Assembly: GCA_019113395.1 (NCBI GenBank)
Contig: DXHL01000019.1
Span: 62,001 to 126,000, forward strand
DNA from: Candidatus Rikenella faecigallinarum
Lineage (GTDB): Bacteria; Bacteroidota; Bacteroidia; Bacteroidales; Rikenellaceae
DNA length: 64,000 nt
Direction: 5' to 3'
This document shows, one piece after another, positions 33,456 through 44,238 of this stretch. Made by a program: the position numbers and the translations under genes. Position 1 is the first letter of the stretch. Every line of letters begins with the position of its first letter. Under the pieces are notes generated by a model. It was not told the DNA's origin, did not search any database, and was given only the letters and a program-made list of their open reading frames with translations.

Positions 33456-34724
33456 ATGAAATTCAACCGCCTGCCCCTGTACCTCAAAATCCTGATTGGA
33501 ATGGTGCTCGGGATACTGCTCGGCATCGTCTCGCTGCAGGCCGGCTTTGCCGACGGAATCACCAACTGGGTCAAACCCTTCGGCGAAATCTTCATGCGGC
33601 TGCTCAAACTTATCGCCATTCCGCTGGTGCTCATCTCGCTGGTAAAAGGGGTAGGCAACCTCAGCGACATCGCCACCCTCTCACGCATCGGCCTAAAGAC
33701 CATCGGCATCTATGTGTGTACCACGGTGCTGGCCATTCTGGTCGGCCTGATGCTGGTCGGCGTGATTGGCCCCGGACGCATGGTCAGCCCCGAAAGCGCT
33801 GCCGCCATGCAGGCCAACTACCGTACCACCGTCGCCGAACAGAGCTCACAGGCCGAAGCCATGGCCGAAACACCCCCGTTGCAATTTCTGGTCGATATCT
33901 TCCCCGACAACATGGTCGGAGCACTGGGAAACAATGCGGGCATGCTCCAGGTGATTGTCGTAGCCATCCTGATTGGTGTGGCAACACTGCTCGTAGGCAA
34001 GGAAAAGGCTGCCCCGTTCCTGAACCTTATCAACTCGCTGGACCATATCGTACTGAAACTTATCGACATCATCATGCAGTACGCCCCCATAGGCGTGCTG
34101 GCGCTGATGGCCGGCATGGTGGCCGACACCGCCGGAAACATGGAACTGCTGGGTGCGCTGGGGCTCTACGTGCTGACCGTGGTACTGGGACTCCTGCTGA
34201 TGATTTTCCTCTTCTACCCGCTCCTGCTCCACTTCTTCTCCAAAACGCCGGTCCGTAAGTTCCTCACGACGATGCCGCCCGTCCAACTGCTCGCCTTTAC
34301 GACCAGTTCGAGCGCCGCCACCCTGCCGCTCAACATGGAGACCGTCGAACAGAAACTGGGCATTTCGCAGCGCGTCACCTCCTTCGTCCTCCCCATGGGG
34401 ATGACCATCAACATGGACGGCACCAGCCTCTACCAGGCTGTGGCTGCGGTCTTTATTGCCCAAGTCATGGGGATTGAACTGACCGCCGTACAGATTCTGA
34501 CCATCATCATCACCACCACGCTTTCGTCTATCGGGACCCCGGGCGTACCGGGCGGTGCCATCGTCATTCTGATTATGGTTCTCTCGTCCGTAGGGCTGCC
34601 GGCCGAAGGCCTCGCCCTGATTCTCGGCCTCGACCGACCGCTCGACATGCTCCGCACGGTGGTCAATGTCACGGGCGATGCCACCGTTGCCTCGATTGTC
34701 GATGCACACACCAAATCCGAATAA
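33456..34724 (+). CDS. Dicarboxylate/amino acid:cation symporter (DAACS)
   Basis: This 422-residue membrane protein of the glutamate transporter family uses a sodium or proton gradient to take up dicarboxylates or acidic amino acids. The hairpin HP1 motif TTSSSAATLP, the TM7 motif NMDGTSLYQ and HP2 (SIGTPGVPGGAI) are all present, with the substrate-binding DRPLDMLRTVVNVTGD in TM8. Glutamate, aspartate and succinate-type substrates cannot be told apart by eye. It precedes the fucosidase gene by 13 nt. Confidence 0.92.
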   Translation: MKFNRLPLYLKILIGMVLGILLGIVSLQAGFADGITNWVKPFGEIFMRLLKLIAIPLVLISLVKGVGNLSDIATLSRIGLKTIGIYVCTTVLAILVGLMLVGVIGPGRMVSPESAAAMQANYRTTVAEQSSQAEAMAETPPLQFLVDIFPDNMVGALGNNAGMLQVIVVAILIGVATLLVGKEKAAPFLNLINSLDHIVLKLIDIIMQYAPIGVLALMAGMVADTAGNMELLGALGLYVLTVVLGLLLMIFLFYPLLLHFFSKTPVRKFLTTMPPVQLLAFTTSSSAATLPLNMETVEQKLGISQRVTSFVLPMGMTINMDGTSLYQAVAAVFIAQVMGIELTAVQILTIIITTTLSSIGTPGVPGGAIVILIMVLSSVGLPAEGLALILGLDRPLDMLRTVVNVTGDATVASIVDAHTKSE

Positions 34725-34737
34725 TCTCTTCCGTCTC

Positions 34738-36804
34738 ATGAATCGATACACGCTCCTCCGTTTCACCTGCATCTGCGGCGCCGTGGCACTGGCAGCCACC
34801 GCCTGCCGCAAAGAGGCCAAAGCTCCCGACCCCGTCTATCCCATCCCGACCCAGGCACAGATAGATTGGCAAAAGATGGAGACCTATGCTTTCGTGCACT
34901 TTGGTCTGAACACCTTTAACGACCTCGAATGGGGCTACGGCGACACCCCGGCCGAGACCTTCAACCCGACCGACCTCGATGCCGAACAGTGGGTTCGCAT
35001 TATTCAGGCAGCCGGATTCAAAGGAGTTATCCTCACGGCCAAACACCACGACGGTTTCACCCTCTGGCCCTCGAAATACACGGAGTACAGCGTCAAGAAC
35101 TCCCCGTGGCGCAACGGCGAGGGGGATATGGTACGCGACCTGGTGAATGCCTGCCGCAAATACGGGCTGAAGTTCGGCCTGTACCTCTCGCCGTGGGACC
35201 GCAATCACGCGGAATACGGACGTCCCGCCTACACAGAGTACTTCCAGAACCAGATTCAGGAGTTGATAAACGGCTACTGCGACAGCATCGAACTCTTTGA
35301 GTATTGGTTTGACGGAGCCAACGGCGGGGACGGCTATTATGGCGGAGCGCGCGAGAAACGTTCGATTGACCCTAACAGCTACTACCAGTACGAACGGGCT
35401 GTGGCCACGATTCACGCCAAGTTCCCGAATGCCATGATTTTCGGGGGCACCGAACCCACCATCCGCTGGGTCGGCAACGAAGAGGGGTGGGCCGGGCAAA
35501 CCGACTGGGCTCCCTACAAAACGGGCGACAACCCCCACTACGGTTCGCCGAACGGAACGGAGTGGCTGCCGGCCGAGTGTGACGTGTCGATACGCCCCGG
35601 GTGGTTCTACCACCCCCGCGAAGACCAGGCCGTACGGTCACTCTCCCACCTGGTCAATATCTATTACCAGAGTGTCGGTCGCAATGCCACGCTGCTGATG
35701 AATTTCCCCGTAGCGCTCAACGGCAAAATCCATCCGCTCGATTCGGCACGCATCATGGAGTGGCGGCAGGTGCTCGACGAACAGTTCCAGACCAACCTGT
35801 TGGCAGGCATTGAAGCAGAGGCCGGCAATGTGCGCGGCTCGAACTTTGCCCCCGAGGCGCTGACCGATGGTGATTGGGACACCTATTGGGCCACGGACGA
35901 CAGCGTCACCCGCACTGCCGTAACCTTTACCTTCGACAGCCTCACCCCCGTCAATCGTCTCCTGCTGCAGGAGTACATTCCGCTGGGACAGCGCGTATCG
36001 AAATTTGCGGTCGAATACCTCGACTCGCTGAACCAATGGCAGCCGATTCAGACCGAGGATACCATGACCACCATCGGATACAAACGCATTATCCGTTTCG
36101 AGACGGTGGCCACCGAAGGGTTGCGCGTACAGTTCCAGGAGGCTCGCGGACCGCTCTGTATCAACAACATCGAAGCTTACCTGGCTCCGGTGCTGATGGT
36201 CGAGCCGTCGATACGGCGCAATGCGGCAGGAACGGTCTTCCTCAGCGCACCGATAGGGGCGGAAATCCACTACACAACGGATGGCAGTACCCCTACACCG
36301 CAATCCAAGCTCTTCACCGAGCCTTTTGAGATGCCTTACAAAGGGACAGTTCAGGCCATCTCCTACGACCCGACCTTCCACAAGAGCAGTGCCGTAGCTT
36401 CGCACACGTTCGACATTCCGACCGCAGCCTTCAGCGTGGTTACCCCCGAGGGCGAAAAGGCCTCAGCCGCTTTCGACGGCAACCCCAGTACGGCCTGGTA
36501 CCTGCTGCTCTCCAAGAGCCGCGAGTTGGAGTTCGACCTCGGCGGCACCTACACCCTCACCGGGCTGACCTACGCCCCCGATGCCAACCGCTGGGGGATG
36601 GGTCCCGTCTCGAAATACCGCATTTTTGTGGATAACCGGGAGGTAGCGCACGGCGAATTCTCGAACATCAAAGCGAGCCCCATTGAACAACTCGTGACCT
36701 TCCCGCAACCGATTGAGGGACGTCGCGTACGCTTTGTGGTCGAAGCCACGGCCGACGATGCCGCCAGCGCCTCGTTCGCCGAAATCACCGTCCTCACCCG
36801 ATAA
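34738..36804 (+). CDS. Alpha-L-fucosidase lipoprotein (GH29) with discoidin domains
   Basis: This is a 688-residue protein with lipobox AATAC (cysteine 23). The GH29 catalytic barrel spans about residues 35-370, with AKHHDGFTLWPSKYTEYSV, GLYLSPWD and the nucleophile aspartate 192 in YWFDGANGG. Then come an F5/8 (CBM32-like) domain, a chitobiase-C-terminal-like repeat (AEIHYTTDGSTPTPQSKLF) and a second discoidin domain. It should release fucose from host or dietary glycans at the cell surface or in the periplasm. The start was moved to MNRYTLLRF at 34738. It lies 13 nt after the symporter, so cotranscription is likely. Confidence 0.92.
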   Translation: MNRYTLLRFTCICGAVALAATACRKEAKAPDPVYPIPTQAQIDWQKMETYAFVHFGLNTFNDLEWGYGDTPAETFNPTDLDAEQWVRIIQAAGFKGVILTAKHHDGFTLWPSKYTEYSVKNSPWRNGEGDMVRDLVNACRKYGLKFGLYLSPWDRNHAEYGRPAYTEYFQNQIQELINGYCDSIELFEYWFDGANGGDGYYGGAREKRSIDPNSYYQYERAVATIHAKFPNAMIFGGTEPTIRWVGNEEGWAGQTDWAPYKTGDNPHYGSPNGTEWLPAECDVSIRPGWFYHPREDQAVRSLSHLVNIYYQSVGRNATLLMNFPVALNGKIHPLDSARIMEWRQVLDEQFQTNLLAGIEAEAGNVRGSNFAPEALTDGDWDTYWATDDSVTRTAVTFTFDSLTPVNRLLLQEYIPLGQRVSKFAVEYLDSLNQWQPIQTEDTMTTIGYKRIIRFETVATEGLRVQFQEARGPLCINNIEAYLAPVLMVEPSIRRNAAGTVFLSAPIGAEIHYTTDGSTPTPQSKLFTEPFEMPYKGTVQAISYDPTFHKSSAVASHTFDIPTAAFSVVTPEGEKASAAFDGNPSTAWYLLLSKSRELEFDLGGTYTLTGLTYAPDANRWGMGPVSKYRIFVDNREVAHGEFSNIKASPIEQLVTFPQPIEGRRVRFVVEATADDAASASFAEITVLTR

Positions 36805-36841
36805 GACACATTCCGAAATTCAATATCTTACATCAGCATAA

Positions 36842-38464
<1,623 letters not shown>

Positions 38465-38509
38465 CTGCTATATTTGTTTGGGCGACACACTACGGCCCAA
38501 TAATAACAG

Positions 38510-38544
38510 AATGGGTAGAGAAACCTTGTGTTTCTCCACCCATT
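38510..38544. terminator. Bidirectional terminator between ABC-F and exonuclease genes
   Basis: A 15-bp stem (AATGGGTAGAGAAAC / GTTTCTCCACCCATT) has one A-C mismatch on plus, which becomes a G-U pair on minus. It lies between two converging genes. Confidence 0.7.
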
Positions 38545-38574
38545 ATACTTTTATACGAACCAGAGGTACCCCCC

Positions 38575-39078
38575 CTACAACAGTTTCATCGCAATTCTGG
38601 CGCACCCCTCGGCATCAGCCAGCGCATCGTGGTGGTGGTCAAACGGAATACCCAGATAAGCGCAAACCGTCGGCAAGCGGTGATTTCCAATCACCGCTTT
38701 CGGAATGGCCCGCCGAGCCGCCACCAACGTACAGTAGAAACGATACGAAGCGGGATACTCCATCCCATAGGCCGCATGCGTAGCCCGCAGCACCCCCTCA
38801 TCAAAAGCCGCATTATGGGCCACCATCGGAATCCCCTCGACCCACGGGGCCACCTCAGCCCATATTTCGGGGAAAAGCGGCGCATCCTCTGTATCGGCCG
38901 CACTGATGCCGTGAATCTGTTCCGTAAAGTAACGATAGTAGTAGTTGGGTGTCGGGTGTACCAGGCGGTGCAGGCGGCGCACAATCTCCCCGCTCCGAAC
39001 CACCACCAATCCCACCGAGCAGATGCTCGACCGCTGGCCATTGGCCGTCTCAAAGTCTATGGCTGCAAAGTCCTGCAT
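38575..39078 (-). CDS. DnaQ-like 3'-5' exonuclease
   Basis: This 167-residue protein has the DEDDh exonuclease motifs: FAAIDFETANG (Exo I), HNAAFDEGVL (Exo II) and HHHDALADAEGCA (Exo III). It resembles the DNA polymerase III epsilon exonuclease domain but stands alone, with no polymerase-binding tail. It may proofread or trim nucleic acids. It starts 53 nt after the transporter stop on the same strand and probably shares its transcript. Confidence 0.88.
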   Translation of the reverse strand: MQDFAAIDFETANGQRSSICSVGLVVVRSGEIVRRLHRLVHPTPNYYYRYFTEQIHGISAADTEDAPLFPEIWAEVAPWVEGIPMVAHNAAFDEGVLRATHAAYGMEYPASYRFYCTLVAARRAIPKAVIGNHRLPTVCAYLGIPFDHHHDALADAEGCARIAMKLL

Positions 39079-39131
39079 GGCCTTGGTTCGTAAAAATTCG
39101 GGGTCGACCTCCTCCCAATGCCCATCCTGCC

Positions 39132-40802
39132 CTATGCCGCGGCAAAGAGTATCAGGAGCTGCGCCGTCAGAATCCGCAGAAACATCGTCAGCGGGTAAAC
39201 CGTCGCATAGCTCACGGCAGGCAGGTCATTACCTGCCACGGCATTGGAATAGGCCAGCGCGGGCGGGTCGGTCATGCTCCCGGCCAGCAGCCCGGCCAGG
39301 GTAAAGTAGTTAATCTTGTAGAAGAGTCGGCCGATAATCCCGACCAGCAACAGCGGCACCATCGTAATAATCACCCCGTAGCCAACCCACTTATAACCGC
39401 CGCCATCGACAATCGTTTCGACAAATCCTTCGCCGGCACCCAATCCCACACCGGCCAGGAAGAGTGCAATCCCGATTTCCCGCAGCATCAGGTTGGCACT
39501 CATGGTGGTGTAGGTCACCACCTTGTATTGGGGTCCGAAGCGGCTGATAAGAATCGAGACAATCAACGGTCCGCCGGCCAGCCCCAGTTTCAGAGGCTGA
39601 GGTATCCCCGGCAACAGAATCGGGATACTGCCCAGGAAGACACCCAGGAAGATACCCACAAAAATCGGTATCAGGTTGGGTTCGCGCAAGCGCCGCATGG
39701 AGTTCCCCAGCACTTTGGTAGCCTCAGCCACCCCTGTCTCGGTCCCTACGACCGTCACCCGGTCACCCATCTGGAGCTGCAAACTGCGGTTCGCCACCAA
39801 ATCCACCCCGGCACGATTCACCCGCGTAATGTTAATCCCGTAGGTGCTGCGCAACCGCAGGTCTCCCAGCCGTTTACCGTTCAACTCGGGTTTCGTAATC
39901 ATTACCCGACGGGCGATAAACTGACTGTCCAGTTTCTCCCATTCGGAGAAGTCCATGTCAATCTTATGCCCCAGAAAAGCCACTAACGCCTCCTCATCCT
40001 TATGCGCCGCAATGACAAAGAGTTTGTCGCCGAGGTTCAGCTGTGTCGTGTTGCTGGCAATCTCAATACGCCCATCGGCGTGGCAGACCCGCGACAGCAC
40101 AAACGTCCGGTCAATCAGTCCCGAGATATCACCCACGGTACGCCCGGCAATCGCCGGATTCTCCAGCACTATCGAGATACGCTGCGCCCCGCTGTCATCC
40201 GAGTCACCACCGCGTGCCGCTTCGGCCTCCTTGTCGAGTTTGATGCGGAAGAAGACCCGCATCGCCATAATCGACACGATAATCCCGATAACCCCTAACG
40301 GATAGGCCACGGCATAACCGAGCGGTATCGAGGGGTCGTTAATGCCCGTCATGTCGCTGTAAGCCTGTTGCGCCGCCCCAAGACCCGGGGTGTTGGTCAC
40401 CGCTCCCGAGAGGATACCCACCATGGTGGTAATCGGAATGCCCGTCACCACATGCAGGACGTAGGTAATCGCCACCCCCAGAAAAACAATGGCCGAGGCC
40501 AGCATATTGAGCGTCAGCCCCCCTTTTTTGAGTGAAGAGAAGAAACTGGGCCCCACCTGCAGACCAATGGAGTAGACGAAGAGTATCAGGCCGAACTCCT
40601 TGACAAAATGGAGGGTCGAGGGGTCGATGCGCATACCGAAGTGGCTCAGGGCAATCCCGACGAAGAGAATCCAGGTGATACCGAGCGAGATTCCGGCAAT
40701 TTTGATTTTCCCGAGGGCAATCCCCACGGCAATCACCAGGGCGATAAGCAGGATTGAGTGTGCGACACCGCCTCCGAAGAAGAGGTTGTTAATCCATTCC
40801 AT
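39132..40802 (-). CDS. AspT/YidE-type aspartate:alanine-exchanger-family transporter
   Basis: This 556-residue membrane protein has two blocks of about five to six membrane segments, separated by two cytoplasmic TrkA-C/RCK_C domains ([40 protein letters not shown]). Both membrane blocks hold the family motif form ([28 protein letters not shown]). Family members exchange amino acids or act as uncharacterised YidE proteins, and the substrate is unknown here. A clear -7 element precedes the gene. Confidence 0.88.
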   Translation of the reverse strand: MEWINNLFFGGGVAHSILLIALVIAVGIALGKIKIAGISLGITWILFVGIALSHFGMRIDPSTLHFVKEFGLILFVYSIGLQVGPSFFSSLKKGGLTLNMLASAIVFLGVAITYVLHVVTGIPITTMVGILSGAVTNTPGLGAAQQAYSDMTGINDPSIPLGYAVAYPLGVIGIIVSIMAMRVFFRIKLDKEAEAARGGDSDDSGAQRISIVLENPAIAGRTVGDISGLIDRTFVLSRVCHADGRIEIASNTTQLNLGDKLFVIAAHKDEEALVAFLGHKIDMDFSEWEKLDSQFIARRVMITKPELNGKRLGDLRLRSTYGINITRVNRAGVDLVANRSLQLQMGDRVTVVGTETGVAEATKVLGNSMRRLREPNLIPIFVGIFLGVFLGSIPILLPGIPQPLKLGLAGGPLIVSILISRFGPQYKVVTYTTMSANLMLREIGIALFLAGVGLGAGEGFVETIVDGGGYKWVGYGVIITMVPLLLVGIIGRLFYKINYFTLAGLLAGSMTDPPALAYSNAVAGNDLPAVSYATVYPLTMFLRILTAQLLILFAAA

Positions 40803-40837
40803 AGCTTACTATACTACGAGCAATCGTTAAGAAAGGA

Positions 40838-40845
40838 CAAAGGTA
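40838..40845 (-). promoter_or_regulatory. -7 promoter element for the AspT-like gene
   Basis: On the minus strand this reads TACCTTTG, 36 nt before the ATG. Confidence 0.5.
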
Positions 40846-40942
40846 CTCTTTTCCGCGCGATTGAAAAAGCGGCAGCGGTCGTTGTATTTTTTCAAAATCG
40901 GAACAAGGGTGTTCTTTTTACGTCCAGTCCCGGAAAAAGAGC

Positions 40943-40973
40943 GGCGGTCGGAATGGGTTACATTCCGACCGCC
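40943..40973 (-). terminator. Terminator of the small outer-membrane protein gene
   Basis: GGCGGTCGGAATG pairs with CATTCCGACCGCC over a 5-nt loop. On the minus strand it is followed by GCTCTTTTTCC, an intrinsic-terminator layout. Confidence 0.75.
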
Positions 40974-41040
40974 ATCCAACTCTTTTTCAACTATCTACTG
41001 CTACACCACCCCTACACAACGTTCCACCTGACAGCCGCAG

Positions 41041-41802
41041 CTAATAGAGGTACTTGTCATACCAGTTCACCTGTCGTCCGGTACTGGTACGTCCGTCCTT
41101 GAGGACCTTACCGACCTTCAGTTTCAGTCCGGCTGTCACATAACCCGTGAAGCCGTATCCGCCTTCCACAAAGAAACAGAGCTTGCCTTTCCCCATCTCC
41201 ACTCCAAGCGGAGAGATTTGGTATCCCAAGAGCGCTTTGGTTGTTTGGTCAGCGTCGCACGCCACCCACCGGCTGCCAATGCCCAACCCAATCCCCGCAC
41301 GGGTATAGAGCGACAACCAGTTGTTCCGCATCCAGTTGATGCGGAGCGAAGGCAGCAGTGTCAACCAGTCATCCACCTGTCTGCCGGAGTTGTCCTGCGT
41401 ATCCGTAATACGACACTCCTGCCATCCTTTGTTGTGGGAATAGACAAACGGAATATTCAACTCCAGCCAGGGAGTAATTTCGTAATTGAACCCAATGCTG
41501 ACTGTCCCGAAATTGCTGTTAATCCGCCCGGCCGGGAAAGGTTCATTGGGCAACGGATTGTAATGGAACGGAAAATGTTTGTTCGCATAGCTGTCGAACG
41601 AGGTCACCGCCCCGTAGCCGTAACTGAAAGTCACCGCAATACGGCTCTGCCGTTCGCGCTGAGGCTGTACGTAAACCTTTTTGCCGGTCGAATCAATCTC
41701 CCTCGGTGTAAAGGGCGTCACAATACGCCCACTCTGCGCCCACACCCCCGTCACGGACATCACCCCTACAACACAAAAACCTAAAAATTTATACACGTTC
41801 AT
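41041..41802 (-). CDS. Small exported protein, beta-barrel type
   Basis: This 253-residue protein begins MNVYKFLGF with a signal peptide ending at GVWAQ. The ORF track's longer start is not supported. The mature part has barrel-like alternating strands (TVSIGFNYEITPWLELNIPFVYS, LSLYTRAGIGLGIGS, FVEGGYGFTGYVTAGLKLKVG), the layout of small 8-strand outer-membrane proteins in Bacteroidota. No specific family was recognised. It is divergent from the tolC-like gene, with both promoters within about 50 bp. Confidence 0.65.
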   Translation of the reverse strand: MNVYKFLGFCVVGVMSVTGVWAQSGRIVTPFTPREIDSTGKKVYVQPQRERQSRIAVTFSYGYGAVTSFDSYANKHFPFHYNPLPNEPFPAGRINSNFGTVSIGFNYEITPWLELNIPFVYSHNKGWQECRITDTQDNSGRQVDDWLTLLPSLRINWMRNNWLSLYTRAGIGLGIGSRWVACDADQTTKALLGYQISPLGVEMGKGKLCFFVEGGYGFTGYVTAGLKLKVGKVLKDGRTSTGRQVNWYDKYLY

Positions 41803-41849
41803 AATCGAGTTGGTTAGGTTAGCAATGAAGAAGAGAATAGGGATTTTCT

Positions 41850-41857
41850 CAAAGATA
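41850..41857 (-). promoter_or_regulatory. -7 promoter element for the small barrel protein
   Basis: On the minus strand this reads TATCTTTG, 48 nt before the ATG. Confidence 0.5.
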
Positions 41858-41864
41858 AGAAAAA

Positions 41865-41896
41865 TTTGAAATTCCAAGCCAAAATTCGTAACATTG
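41865..41896 (+). promoter_or_regulatory. Promoter of the TolC-type efflux operon
   Basis: TTTG, 20 nt, TAACATTG follows Bacteroidota spacing. It places the transcript start near 41903, which argues for translation from the ATG at 41922 rather than the one at 41901. Confidence 0.55.
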
Positions 41897-41921
41897 TCCA
41901 ATGAATTTCGTCTGCCCGTCC

Positions 41922-43205
41922 ATGACAAAAACCATACTCCCGGGTCTGTTTTTCTCGCTGTGCATCCTGACCGCAACGGCTCAGGAGTACCCCCTGACCC
42001 TCGACGAGTGTCGCAGAGCAGCCGTCGAACATTCACCCCTGACGGTTCGCCAACGCCTGGCCGCCGACAAACGCGAAGCGAAAGACCGGGCCACATCGGC
42101 AGCCCTTATTCCCCAGTTCGAAATCAATGCTCAGGCCAGTTACCAGAACCAGACCGTGGAACTGCCCGGCGAGCTGAATCTCCCCTTCTCCATCGACCTT
42201 CCGCTCGACCAATATCGTGCCACGGTAGATTTCAGTCAGGTGATATACGGGGGCAACAGTGTCCGCAACACCAAAAGGGTCAATGCCGCCACCGAGGAGG
42301 TCGAAACGCTGTCACTGGAGGTGCAACTCGACCGCCTGCGCGACCAAATCAACGAAATTTACCTGAACATCCTGCTCACCAACCGTCAGTTGGATGTCAA
42401 TCAGCTGATGCGCCAGACCCTCGCGGCCGACATGAAGGCCGTATCGGCACAAGTGAAACACGGCACCACCACAGGCGGCACACAGGCTGCTCTGGCGGCA
42501 CGGATGCTCGAACTGGAGCAGGAAAAGACCTCGCTTCAGGGGACTCGCGAGAAATTGTTGCAAACGCTGCGTACGCTGACCGGGCTTAGCGTAACCGAAA
42601 GCACGCCGCTGGTGCTGCCTGAAGTGCCCTCGGAAGCCCCCACCACCGACAATCGTCCCTTCCAACGCACCGAACTCAAACTCTACGACAGCCAACGCGA
42701 ACAACTCGACATGCAAAACCGACTGCTCAACAGCCGGGCTAATCCGCAGTTGTCGTTGTTTGCCAGCGGCGGGTACGGACGACCGGGATACAACCCCCTG
42801 GAGTCGAACTTTTCGCTGATGGCCATTGGTGGAGTGCGGTTTCGGCTGCCGCTGACCGCCTGGGACGCCACCCAAAAGGAGAAACAGGCCAATCGATTGC
42901 TGAGCCGTGACATCGACCAGCAACAACGCGATTTCGAGCGGAACACATCCATCGAAATCGCCCAATATGCCACCGACATTCAAAACCTTCAGGAGATAAT
43001 CACCCTCGACCCGCAAATTGTGGTAGCCCGCACCATTATCCGTGAACAGGCACTCGCCCAACTTAAAGGGGGCGTTATCACGGAATCGGAATACCTGACC
43101 GAATTCAACAACGAAGCGACGGCACGCATCCAGGCCGAGACCAATGCCCTGCTGTTGATACAGGCCTGGATACGCTATAACGCTGCACGCGGCATTTACG
43201 AATAA
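41922..43205 (+). CDS. TolC family outer-membrane efflux channel
   Basis: The chosen start gives 427 residues. A signal peptide (MTKTILPGLFFSLCILTATAQ) is followed by two repeated helical and strand segments of the outer-membrane efflux protein fold: YPLTLDECRRAAVEHSP, long coiled regions, NPQLSLFASGGYGRPGYNP and GGVRFRLPLTAWD. It is the outer-membrane duct of the efflux system encoded next door. The membrane-fusion gene starts 35 nt downstream. Confidence 0.9.
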   Translation: MTKTILPGLFFSLCILTATAQEYPLTLDECRRAAVEHSPLTVRQRLAADKREAKDRATSAALIPQFEINAQASYQNQTVELPGELNLPFSIDLPLDQYRATVDFSQVIYGGNSVRNTKRVNAATEEVETLSLEVQLDRLRDQINEIYLNILLTNRQLDVNQLMRQTLAADMKAVSAQVKHGTTTGGTQAALAARMLELEQEKTSLQGTREKLLQTLRTLTGLSVTESTPLVLPEVPSEAPTTDNRPFQRTELKLYDSQREQLDMQNRLLNSRANPQLSLFASGGYGRPGYNPLESNFSLMAIGGVRFRLPLTAWDATQKEKQANRLLSRDIDQQQRDFERNTSIEIAQYATDIQNLQEIITLDPQIVVARTIIREQALAQLKGGVITESEYLTEFNNEATARIQAETNALLLIQAWIRYNAARGIYE

Positions 43206-43240
43206 CTCCACTCAACTCCCCGGACAACACACCCACCTTC

Positions 43241-44155
43241 ATGAACAGACTGCTCACCCTCGGAACCGCTCTCGTGATGACCGCCACGGTCGGCACCTCC
43301 TGCACACGGGGCCCGCAACCCGACGCCTACGGCAACTTTGAAGCCGTCGAAGTCCTCGTCTCGGCCGATGCCAACGGGAAACTGTTGGAATTTAACGTGG
43401 ACGAGGGATATCGTTTTCATCGAGGGGAGATTGTCGGCTGGGTGGACACCACGCAGTTGGTGTTGCAACGCAATCAGTTGCAGGCCGAGTTGGCCGTATG
43501 CCGGGCCCAGCTGCCCGACAAGCAGAAGCAGCTCGAGGTCATCCGCGAGCAACTGGCAAAGACCATGCACGAGTTGGCACGATTCAAGGCGCTGGCCGAG
43601 GCCGACGCCTCCACCGAACAGCAGGTCGATAACCTCTCCTACGATGCGGACATTTTGCAGCGGCAGCTGGACGCCTCGGAATCCGACCTGAACATTCGGA
43701 CACGGACGCTTCTGGCGCAAATGGAACCGATTCGGCAGCAGATACTGCAAATACAGGACCGCATCGACAACGCGTATGTGGTCAATCCGGTCGAGGGGAC
43801 CGTACTGGCCAAATATGCCGAACAGTATGAGTTGGCAGCTATTGGCAAACCGCTCTACAAGGTAGCCAATCTGGATACGTTGATTTTGCGCGCCTATGTC
43901 GAAGAGCCGCAGTTGGCCGAGGTACAGTTGGGACAGGAGGTTGTGGTGGCGGTGGACAGCACTTACGCCGGGCAGACCCGCTTCACGGGGCGCATCGGAT
44001 GGATTGCCGACAAGGCCGAATTTACCCCCAAAGTGATTCAGACGCGCAACGAGCGGGCCAATCTGGTCTATGCCCTGAAGATATATGTAGCCAATCCGGG
44101 CTTATTGAAGATTGGCATGCCGGCCGAGGTCTATTTCAACCGACAAGAGCAGTAG
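43241..44155 (+). CDS. Membrane-fusion (HlyD/RND-type periplasmic) lipoprotein
   Basis: This 304-residue protein has a lipobox-like VGTSC (cysteine 21). A biotinyl-lipoyl-like half (NFEAVEVLVSADANGKLLEFNVDEGYRFHRGE), a long coiled-coil hairpin (about residues 75-170) and the return half (NPVEGTVLAKYAEQYELAAIGKPLYKVANLD) follow. This is the adaptor that joins the inner-membrane pump to TolC, in the YbhG-like size class. A GH20 gene, not the pump ATPase, comes next. Confidence 0.9.
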   Translation: MNRLLTLGTALVMTATVGTSCTRGPQPDAYGNFEAVEVLVSADANGKLLEFNVDEGYRFHRGEIVGWVDTTQLVLQRNQLQAELAVCRAQLPDKQKQLEVIREQLAKTMHELARFKALAEADASTEQQVDNLSYDADILQRQLDASESDLNIRTRTLLAQMEPIRQQILQIQDRIDNAYVVNPVEGTVLAKYAEQYELAAIGKPLYKVANLDTLILRAYVEEPQLAEVQLGQEVVVAVDSTYAGQTRFTGRIGWIADKAEFTPKVIQTRNERANLVYALKIYVANPGLLKIGMPAEVYFNRQEQ

Positions 44156-44184
44156 GAGACCGTTATACGCAGGACTTTTAGGGC

Positions 44185-44216
44185 TTTGGGACGTTTCCCT
44201 GCCTTTTGTATTTTTT
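44185..44216 (+). promoter_or_regulatory. Possible internal promoter before the GH20 gene
   Basis: TTTG, 20 nt, TATTTTTT lies in the 83-nt gap between the adaptor and GH20 genes. It could start a separate GH20-ABC transcript. Confidence 0.35.
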
Positions 44217-44238
44217 TCACTTTTTCGGTACAACCACT

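Noticed and set aside
38469-38476. TATATTTG promoter-like site after the ABC-F gene
   Set aside because: No plus-strand gene follows; a hairpin lies immediately downstream. It could drive a tiny RNA but I see nothing else to support that.
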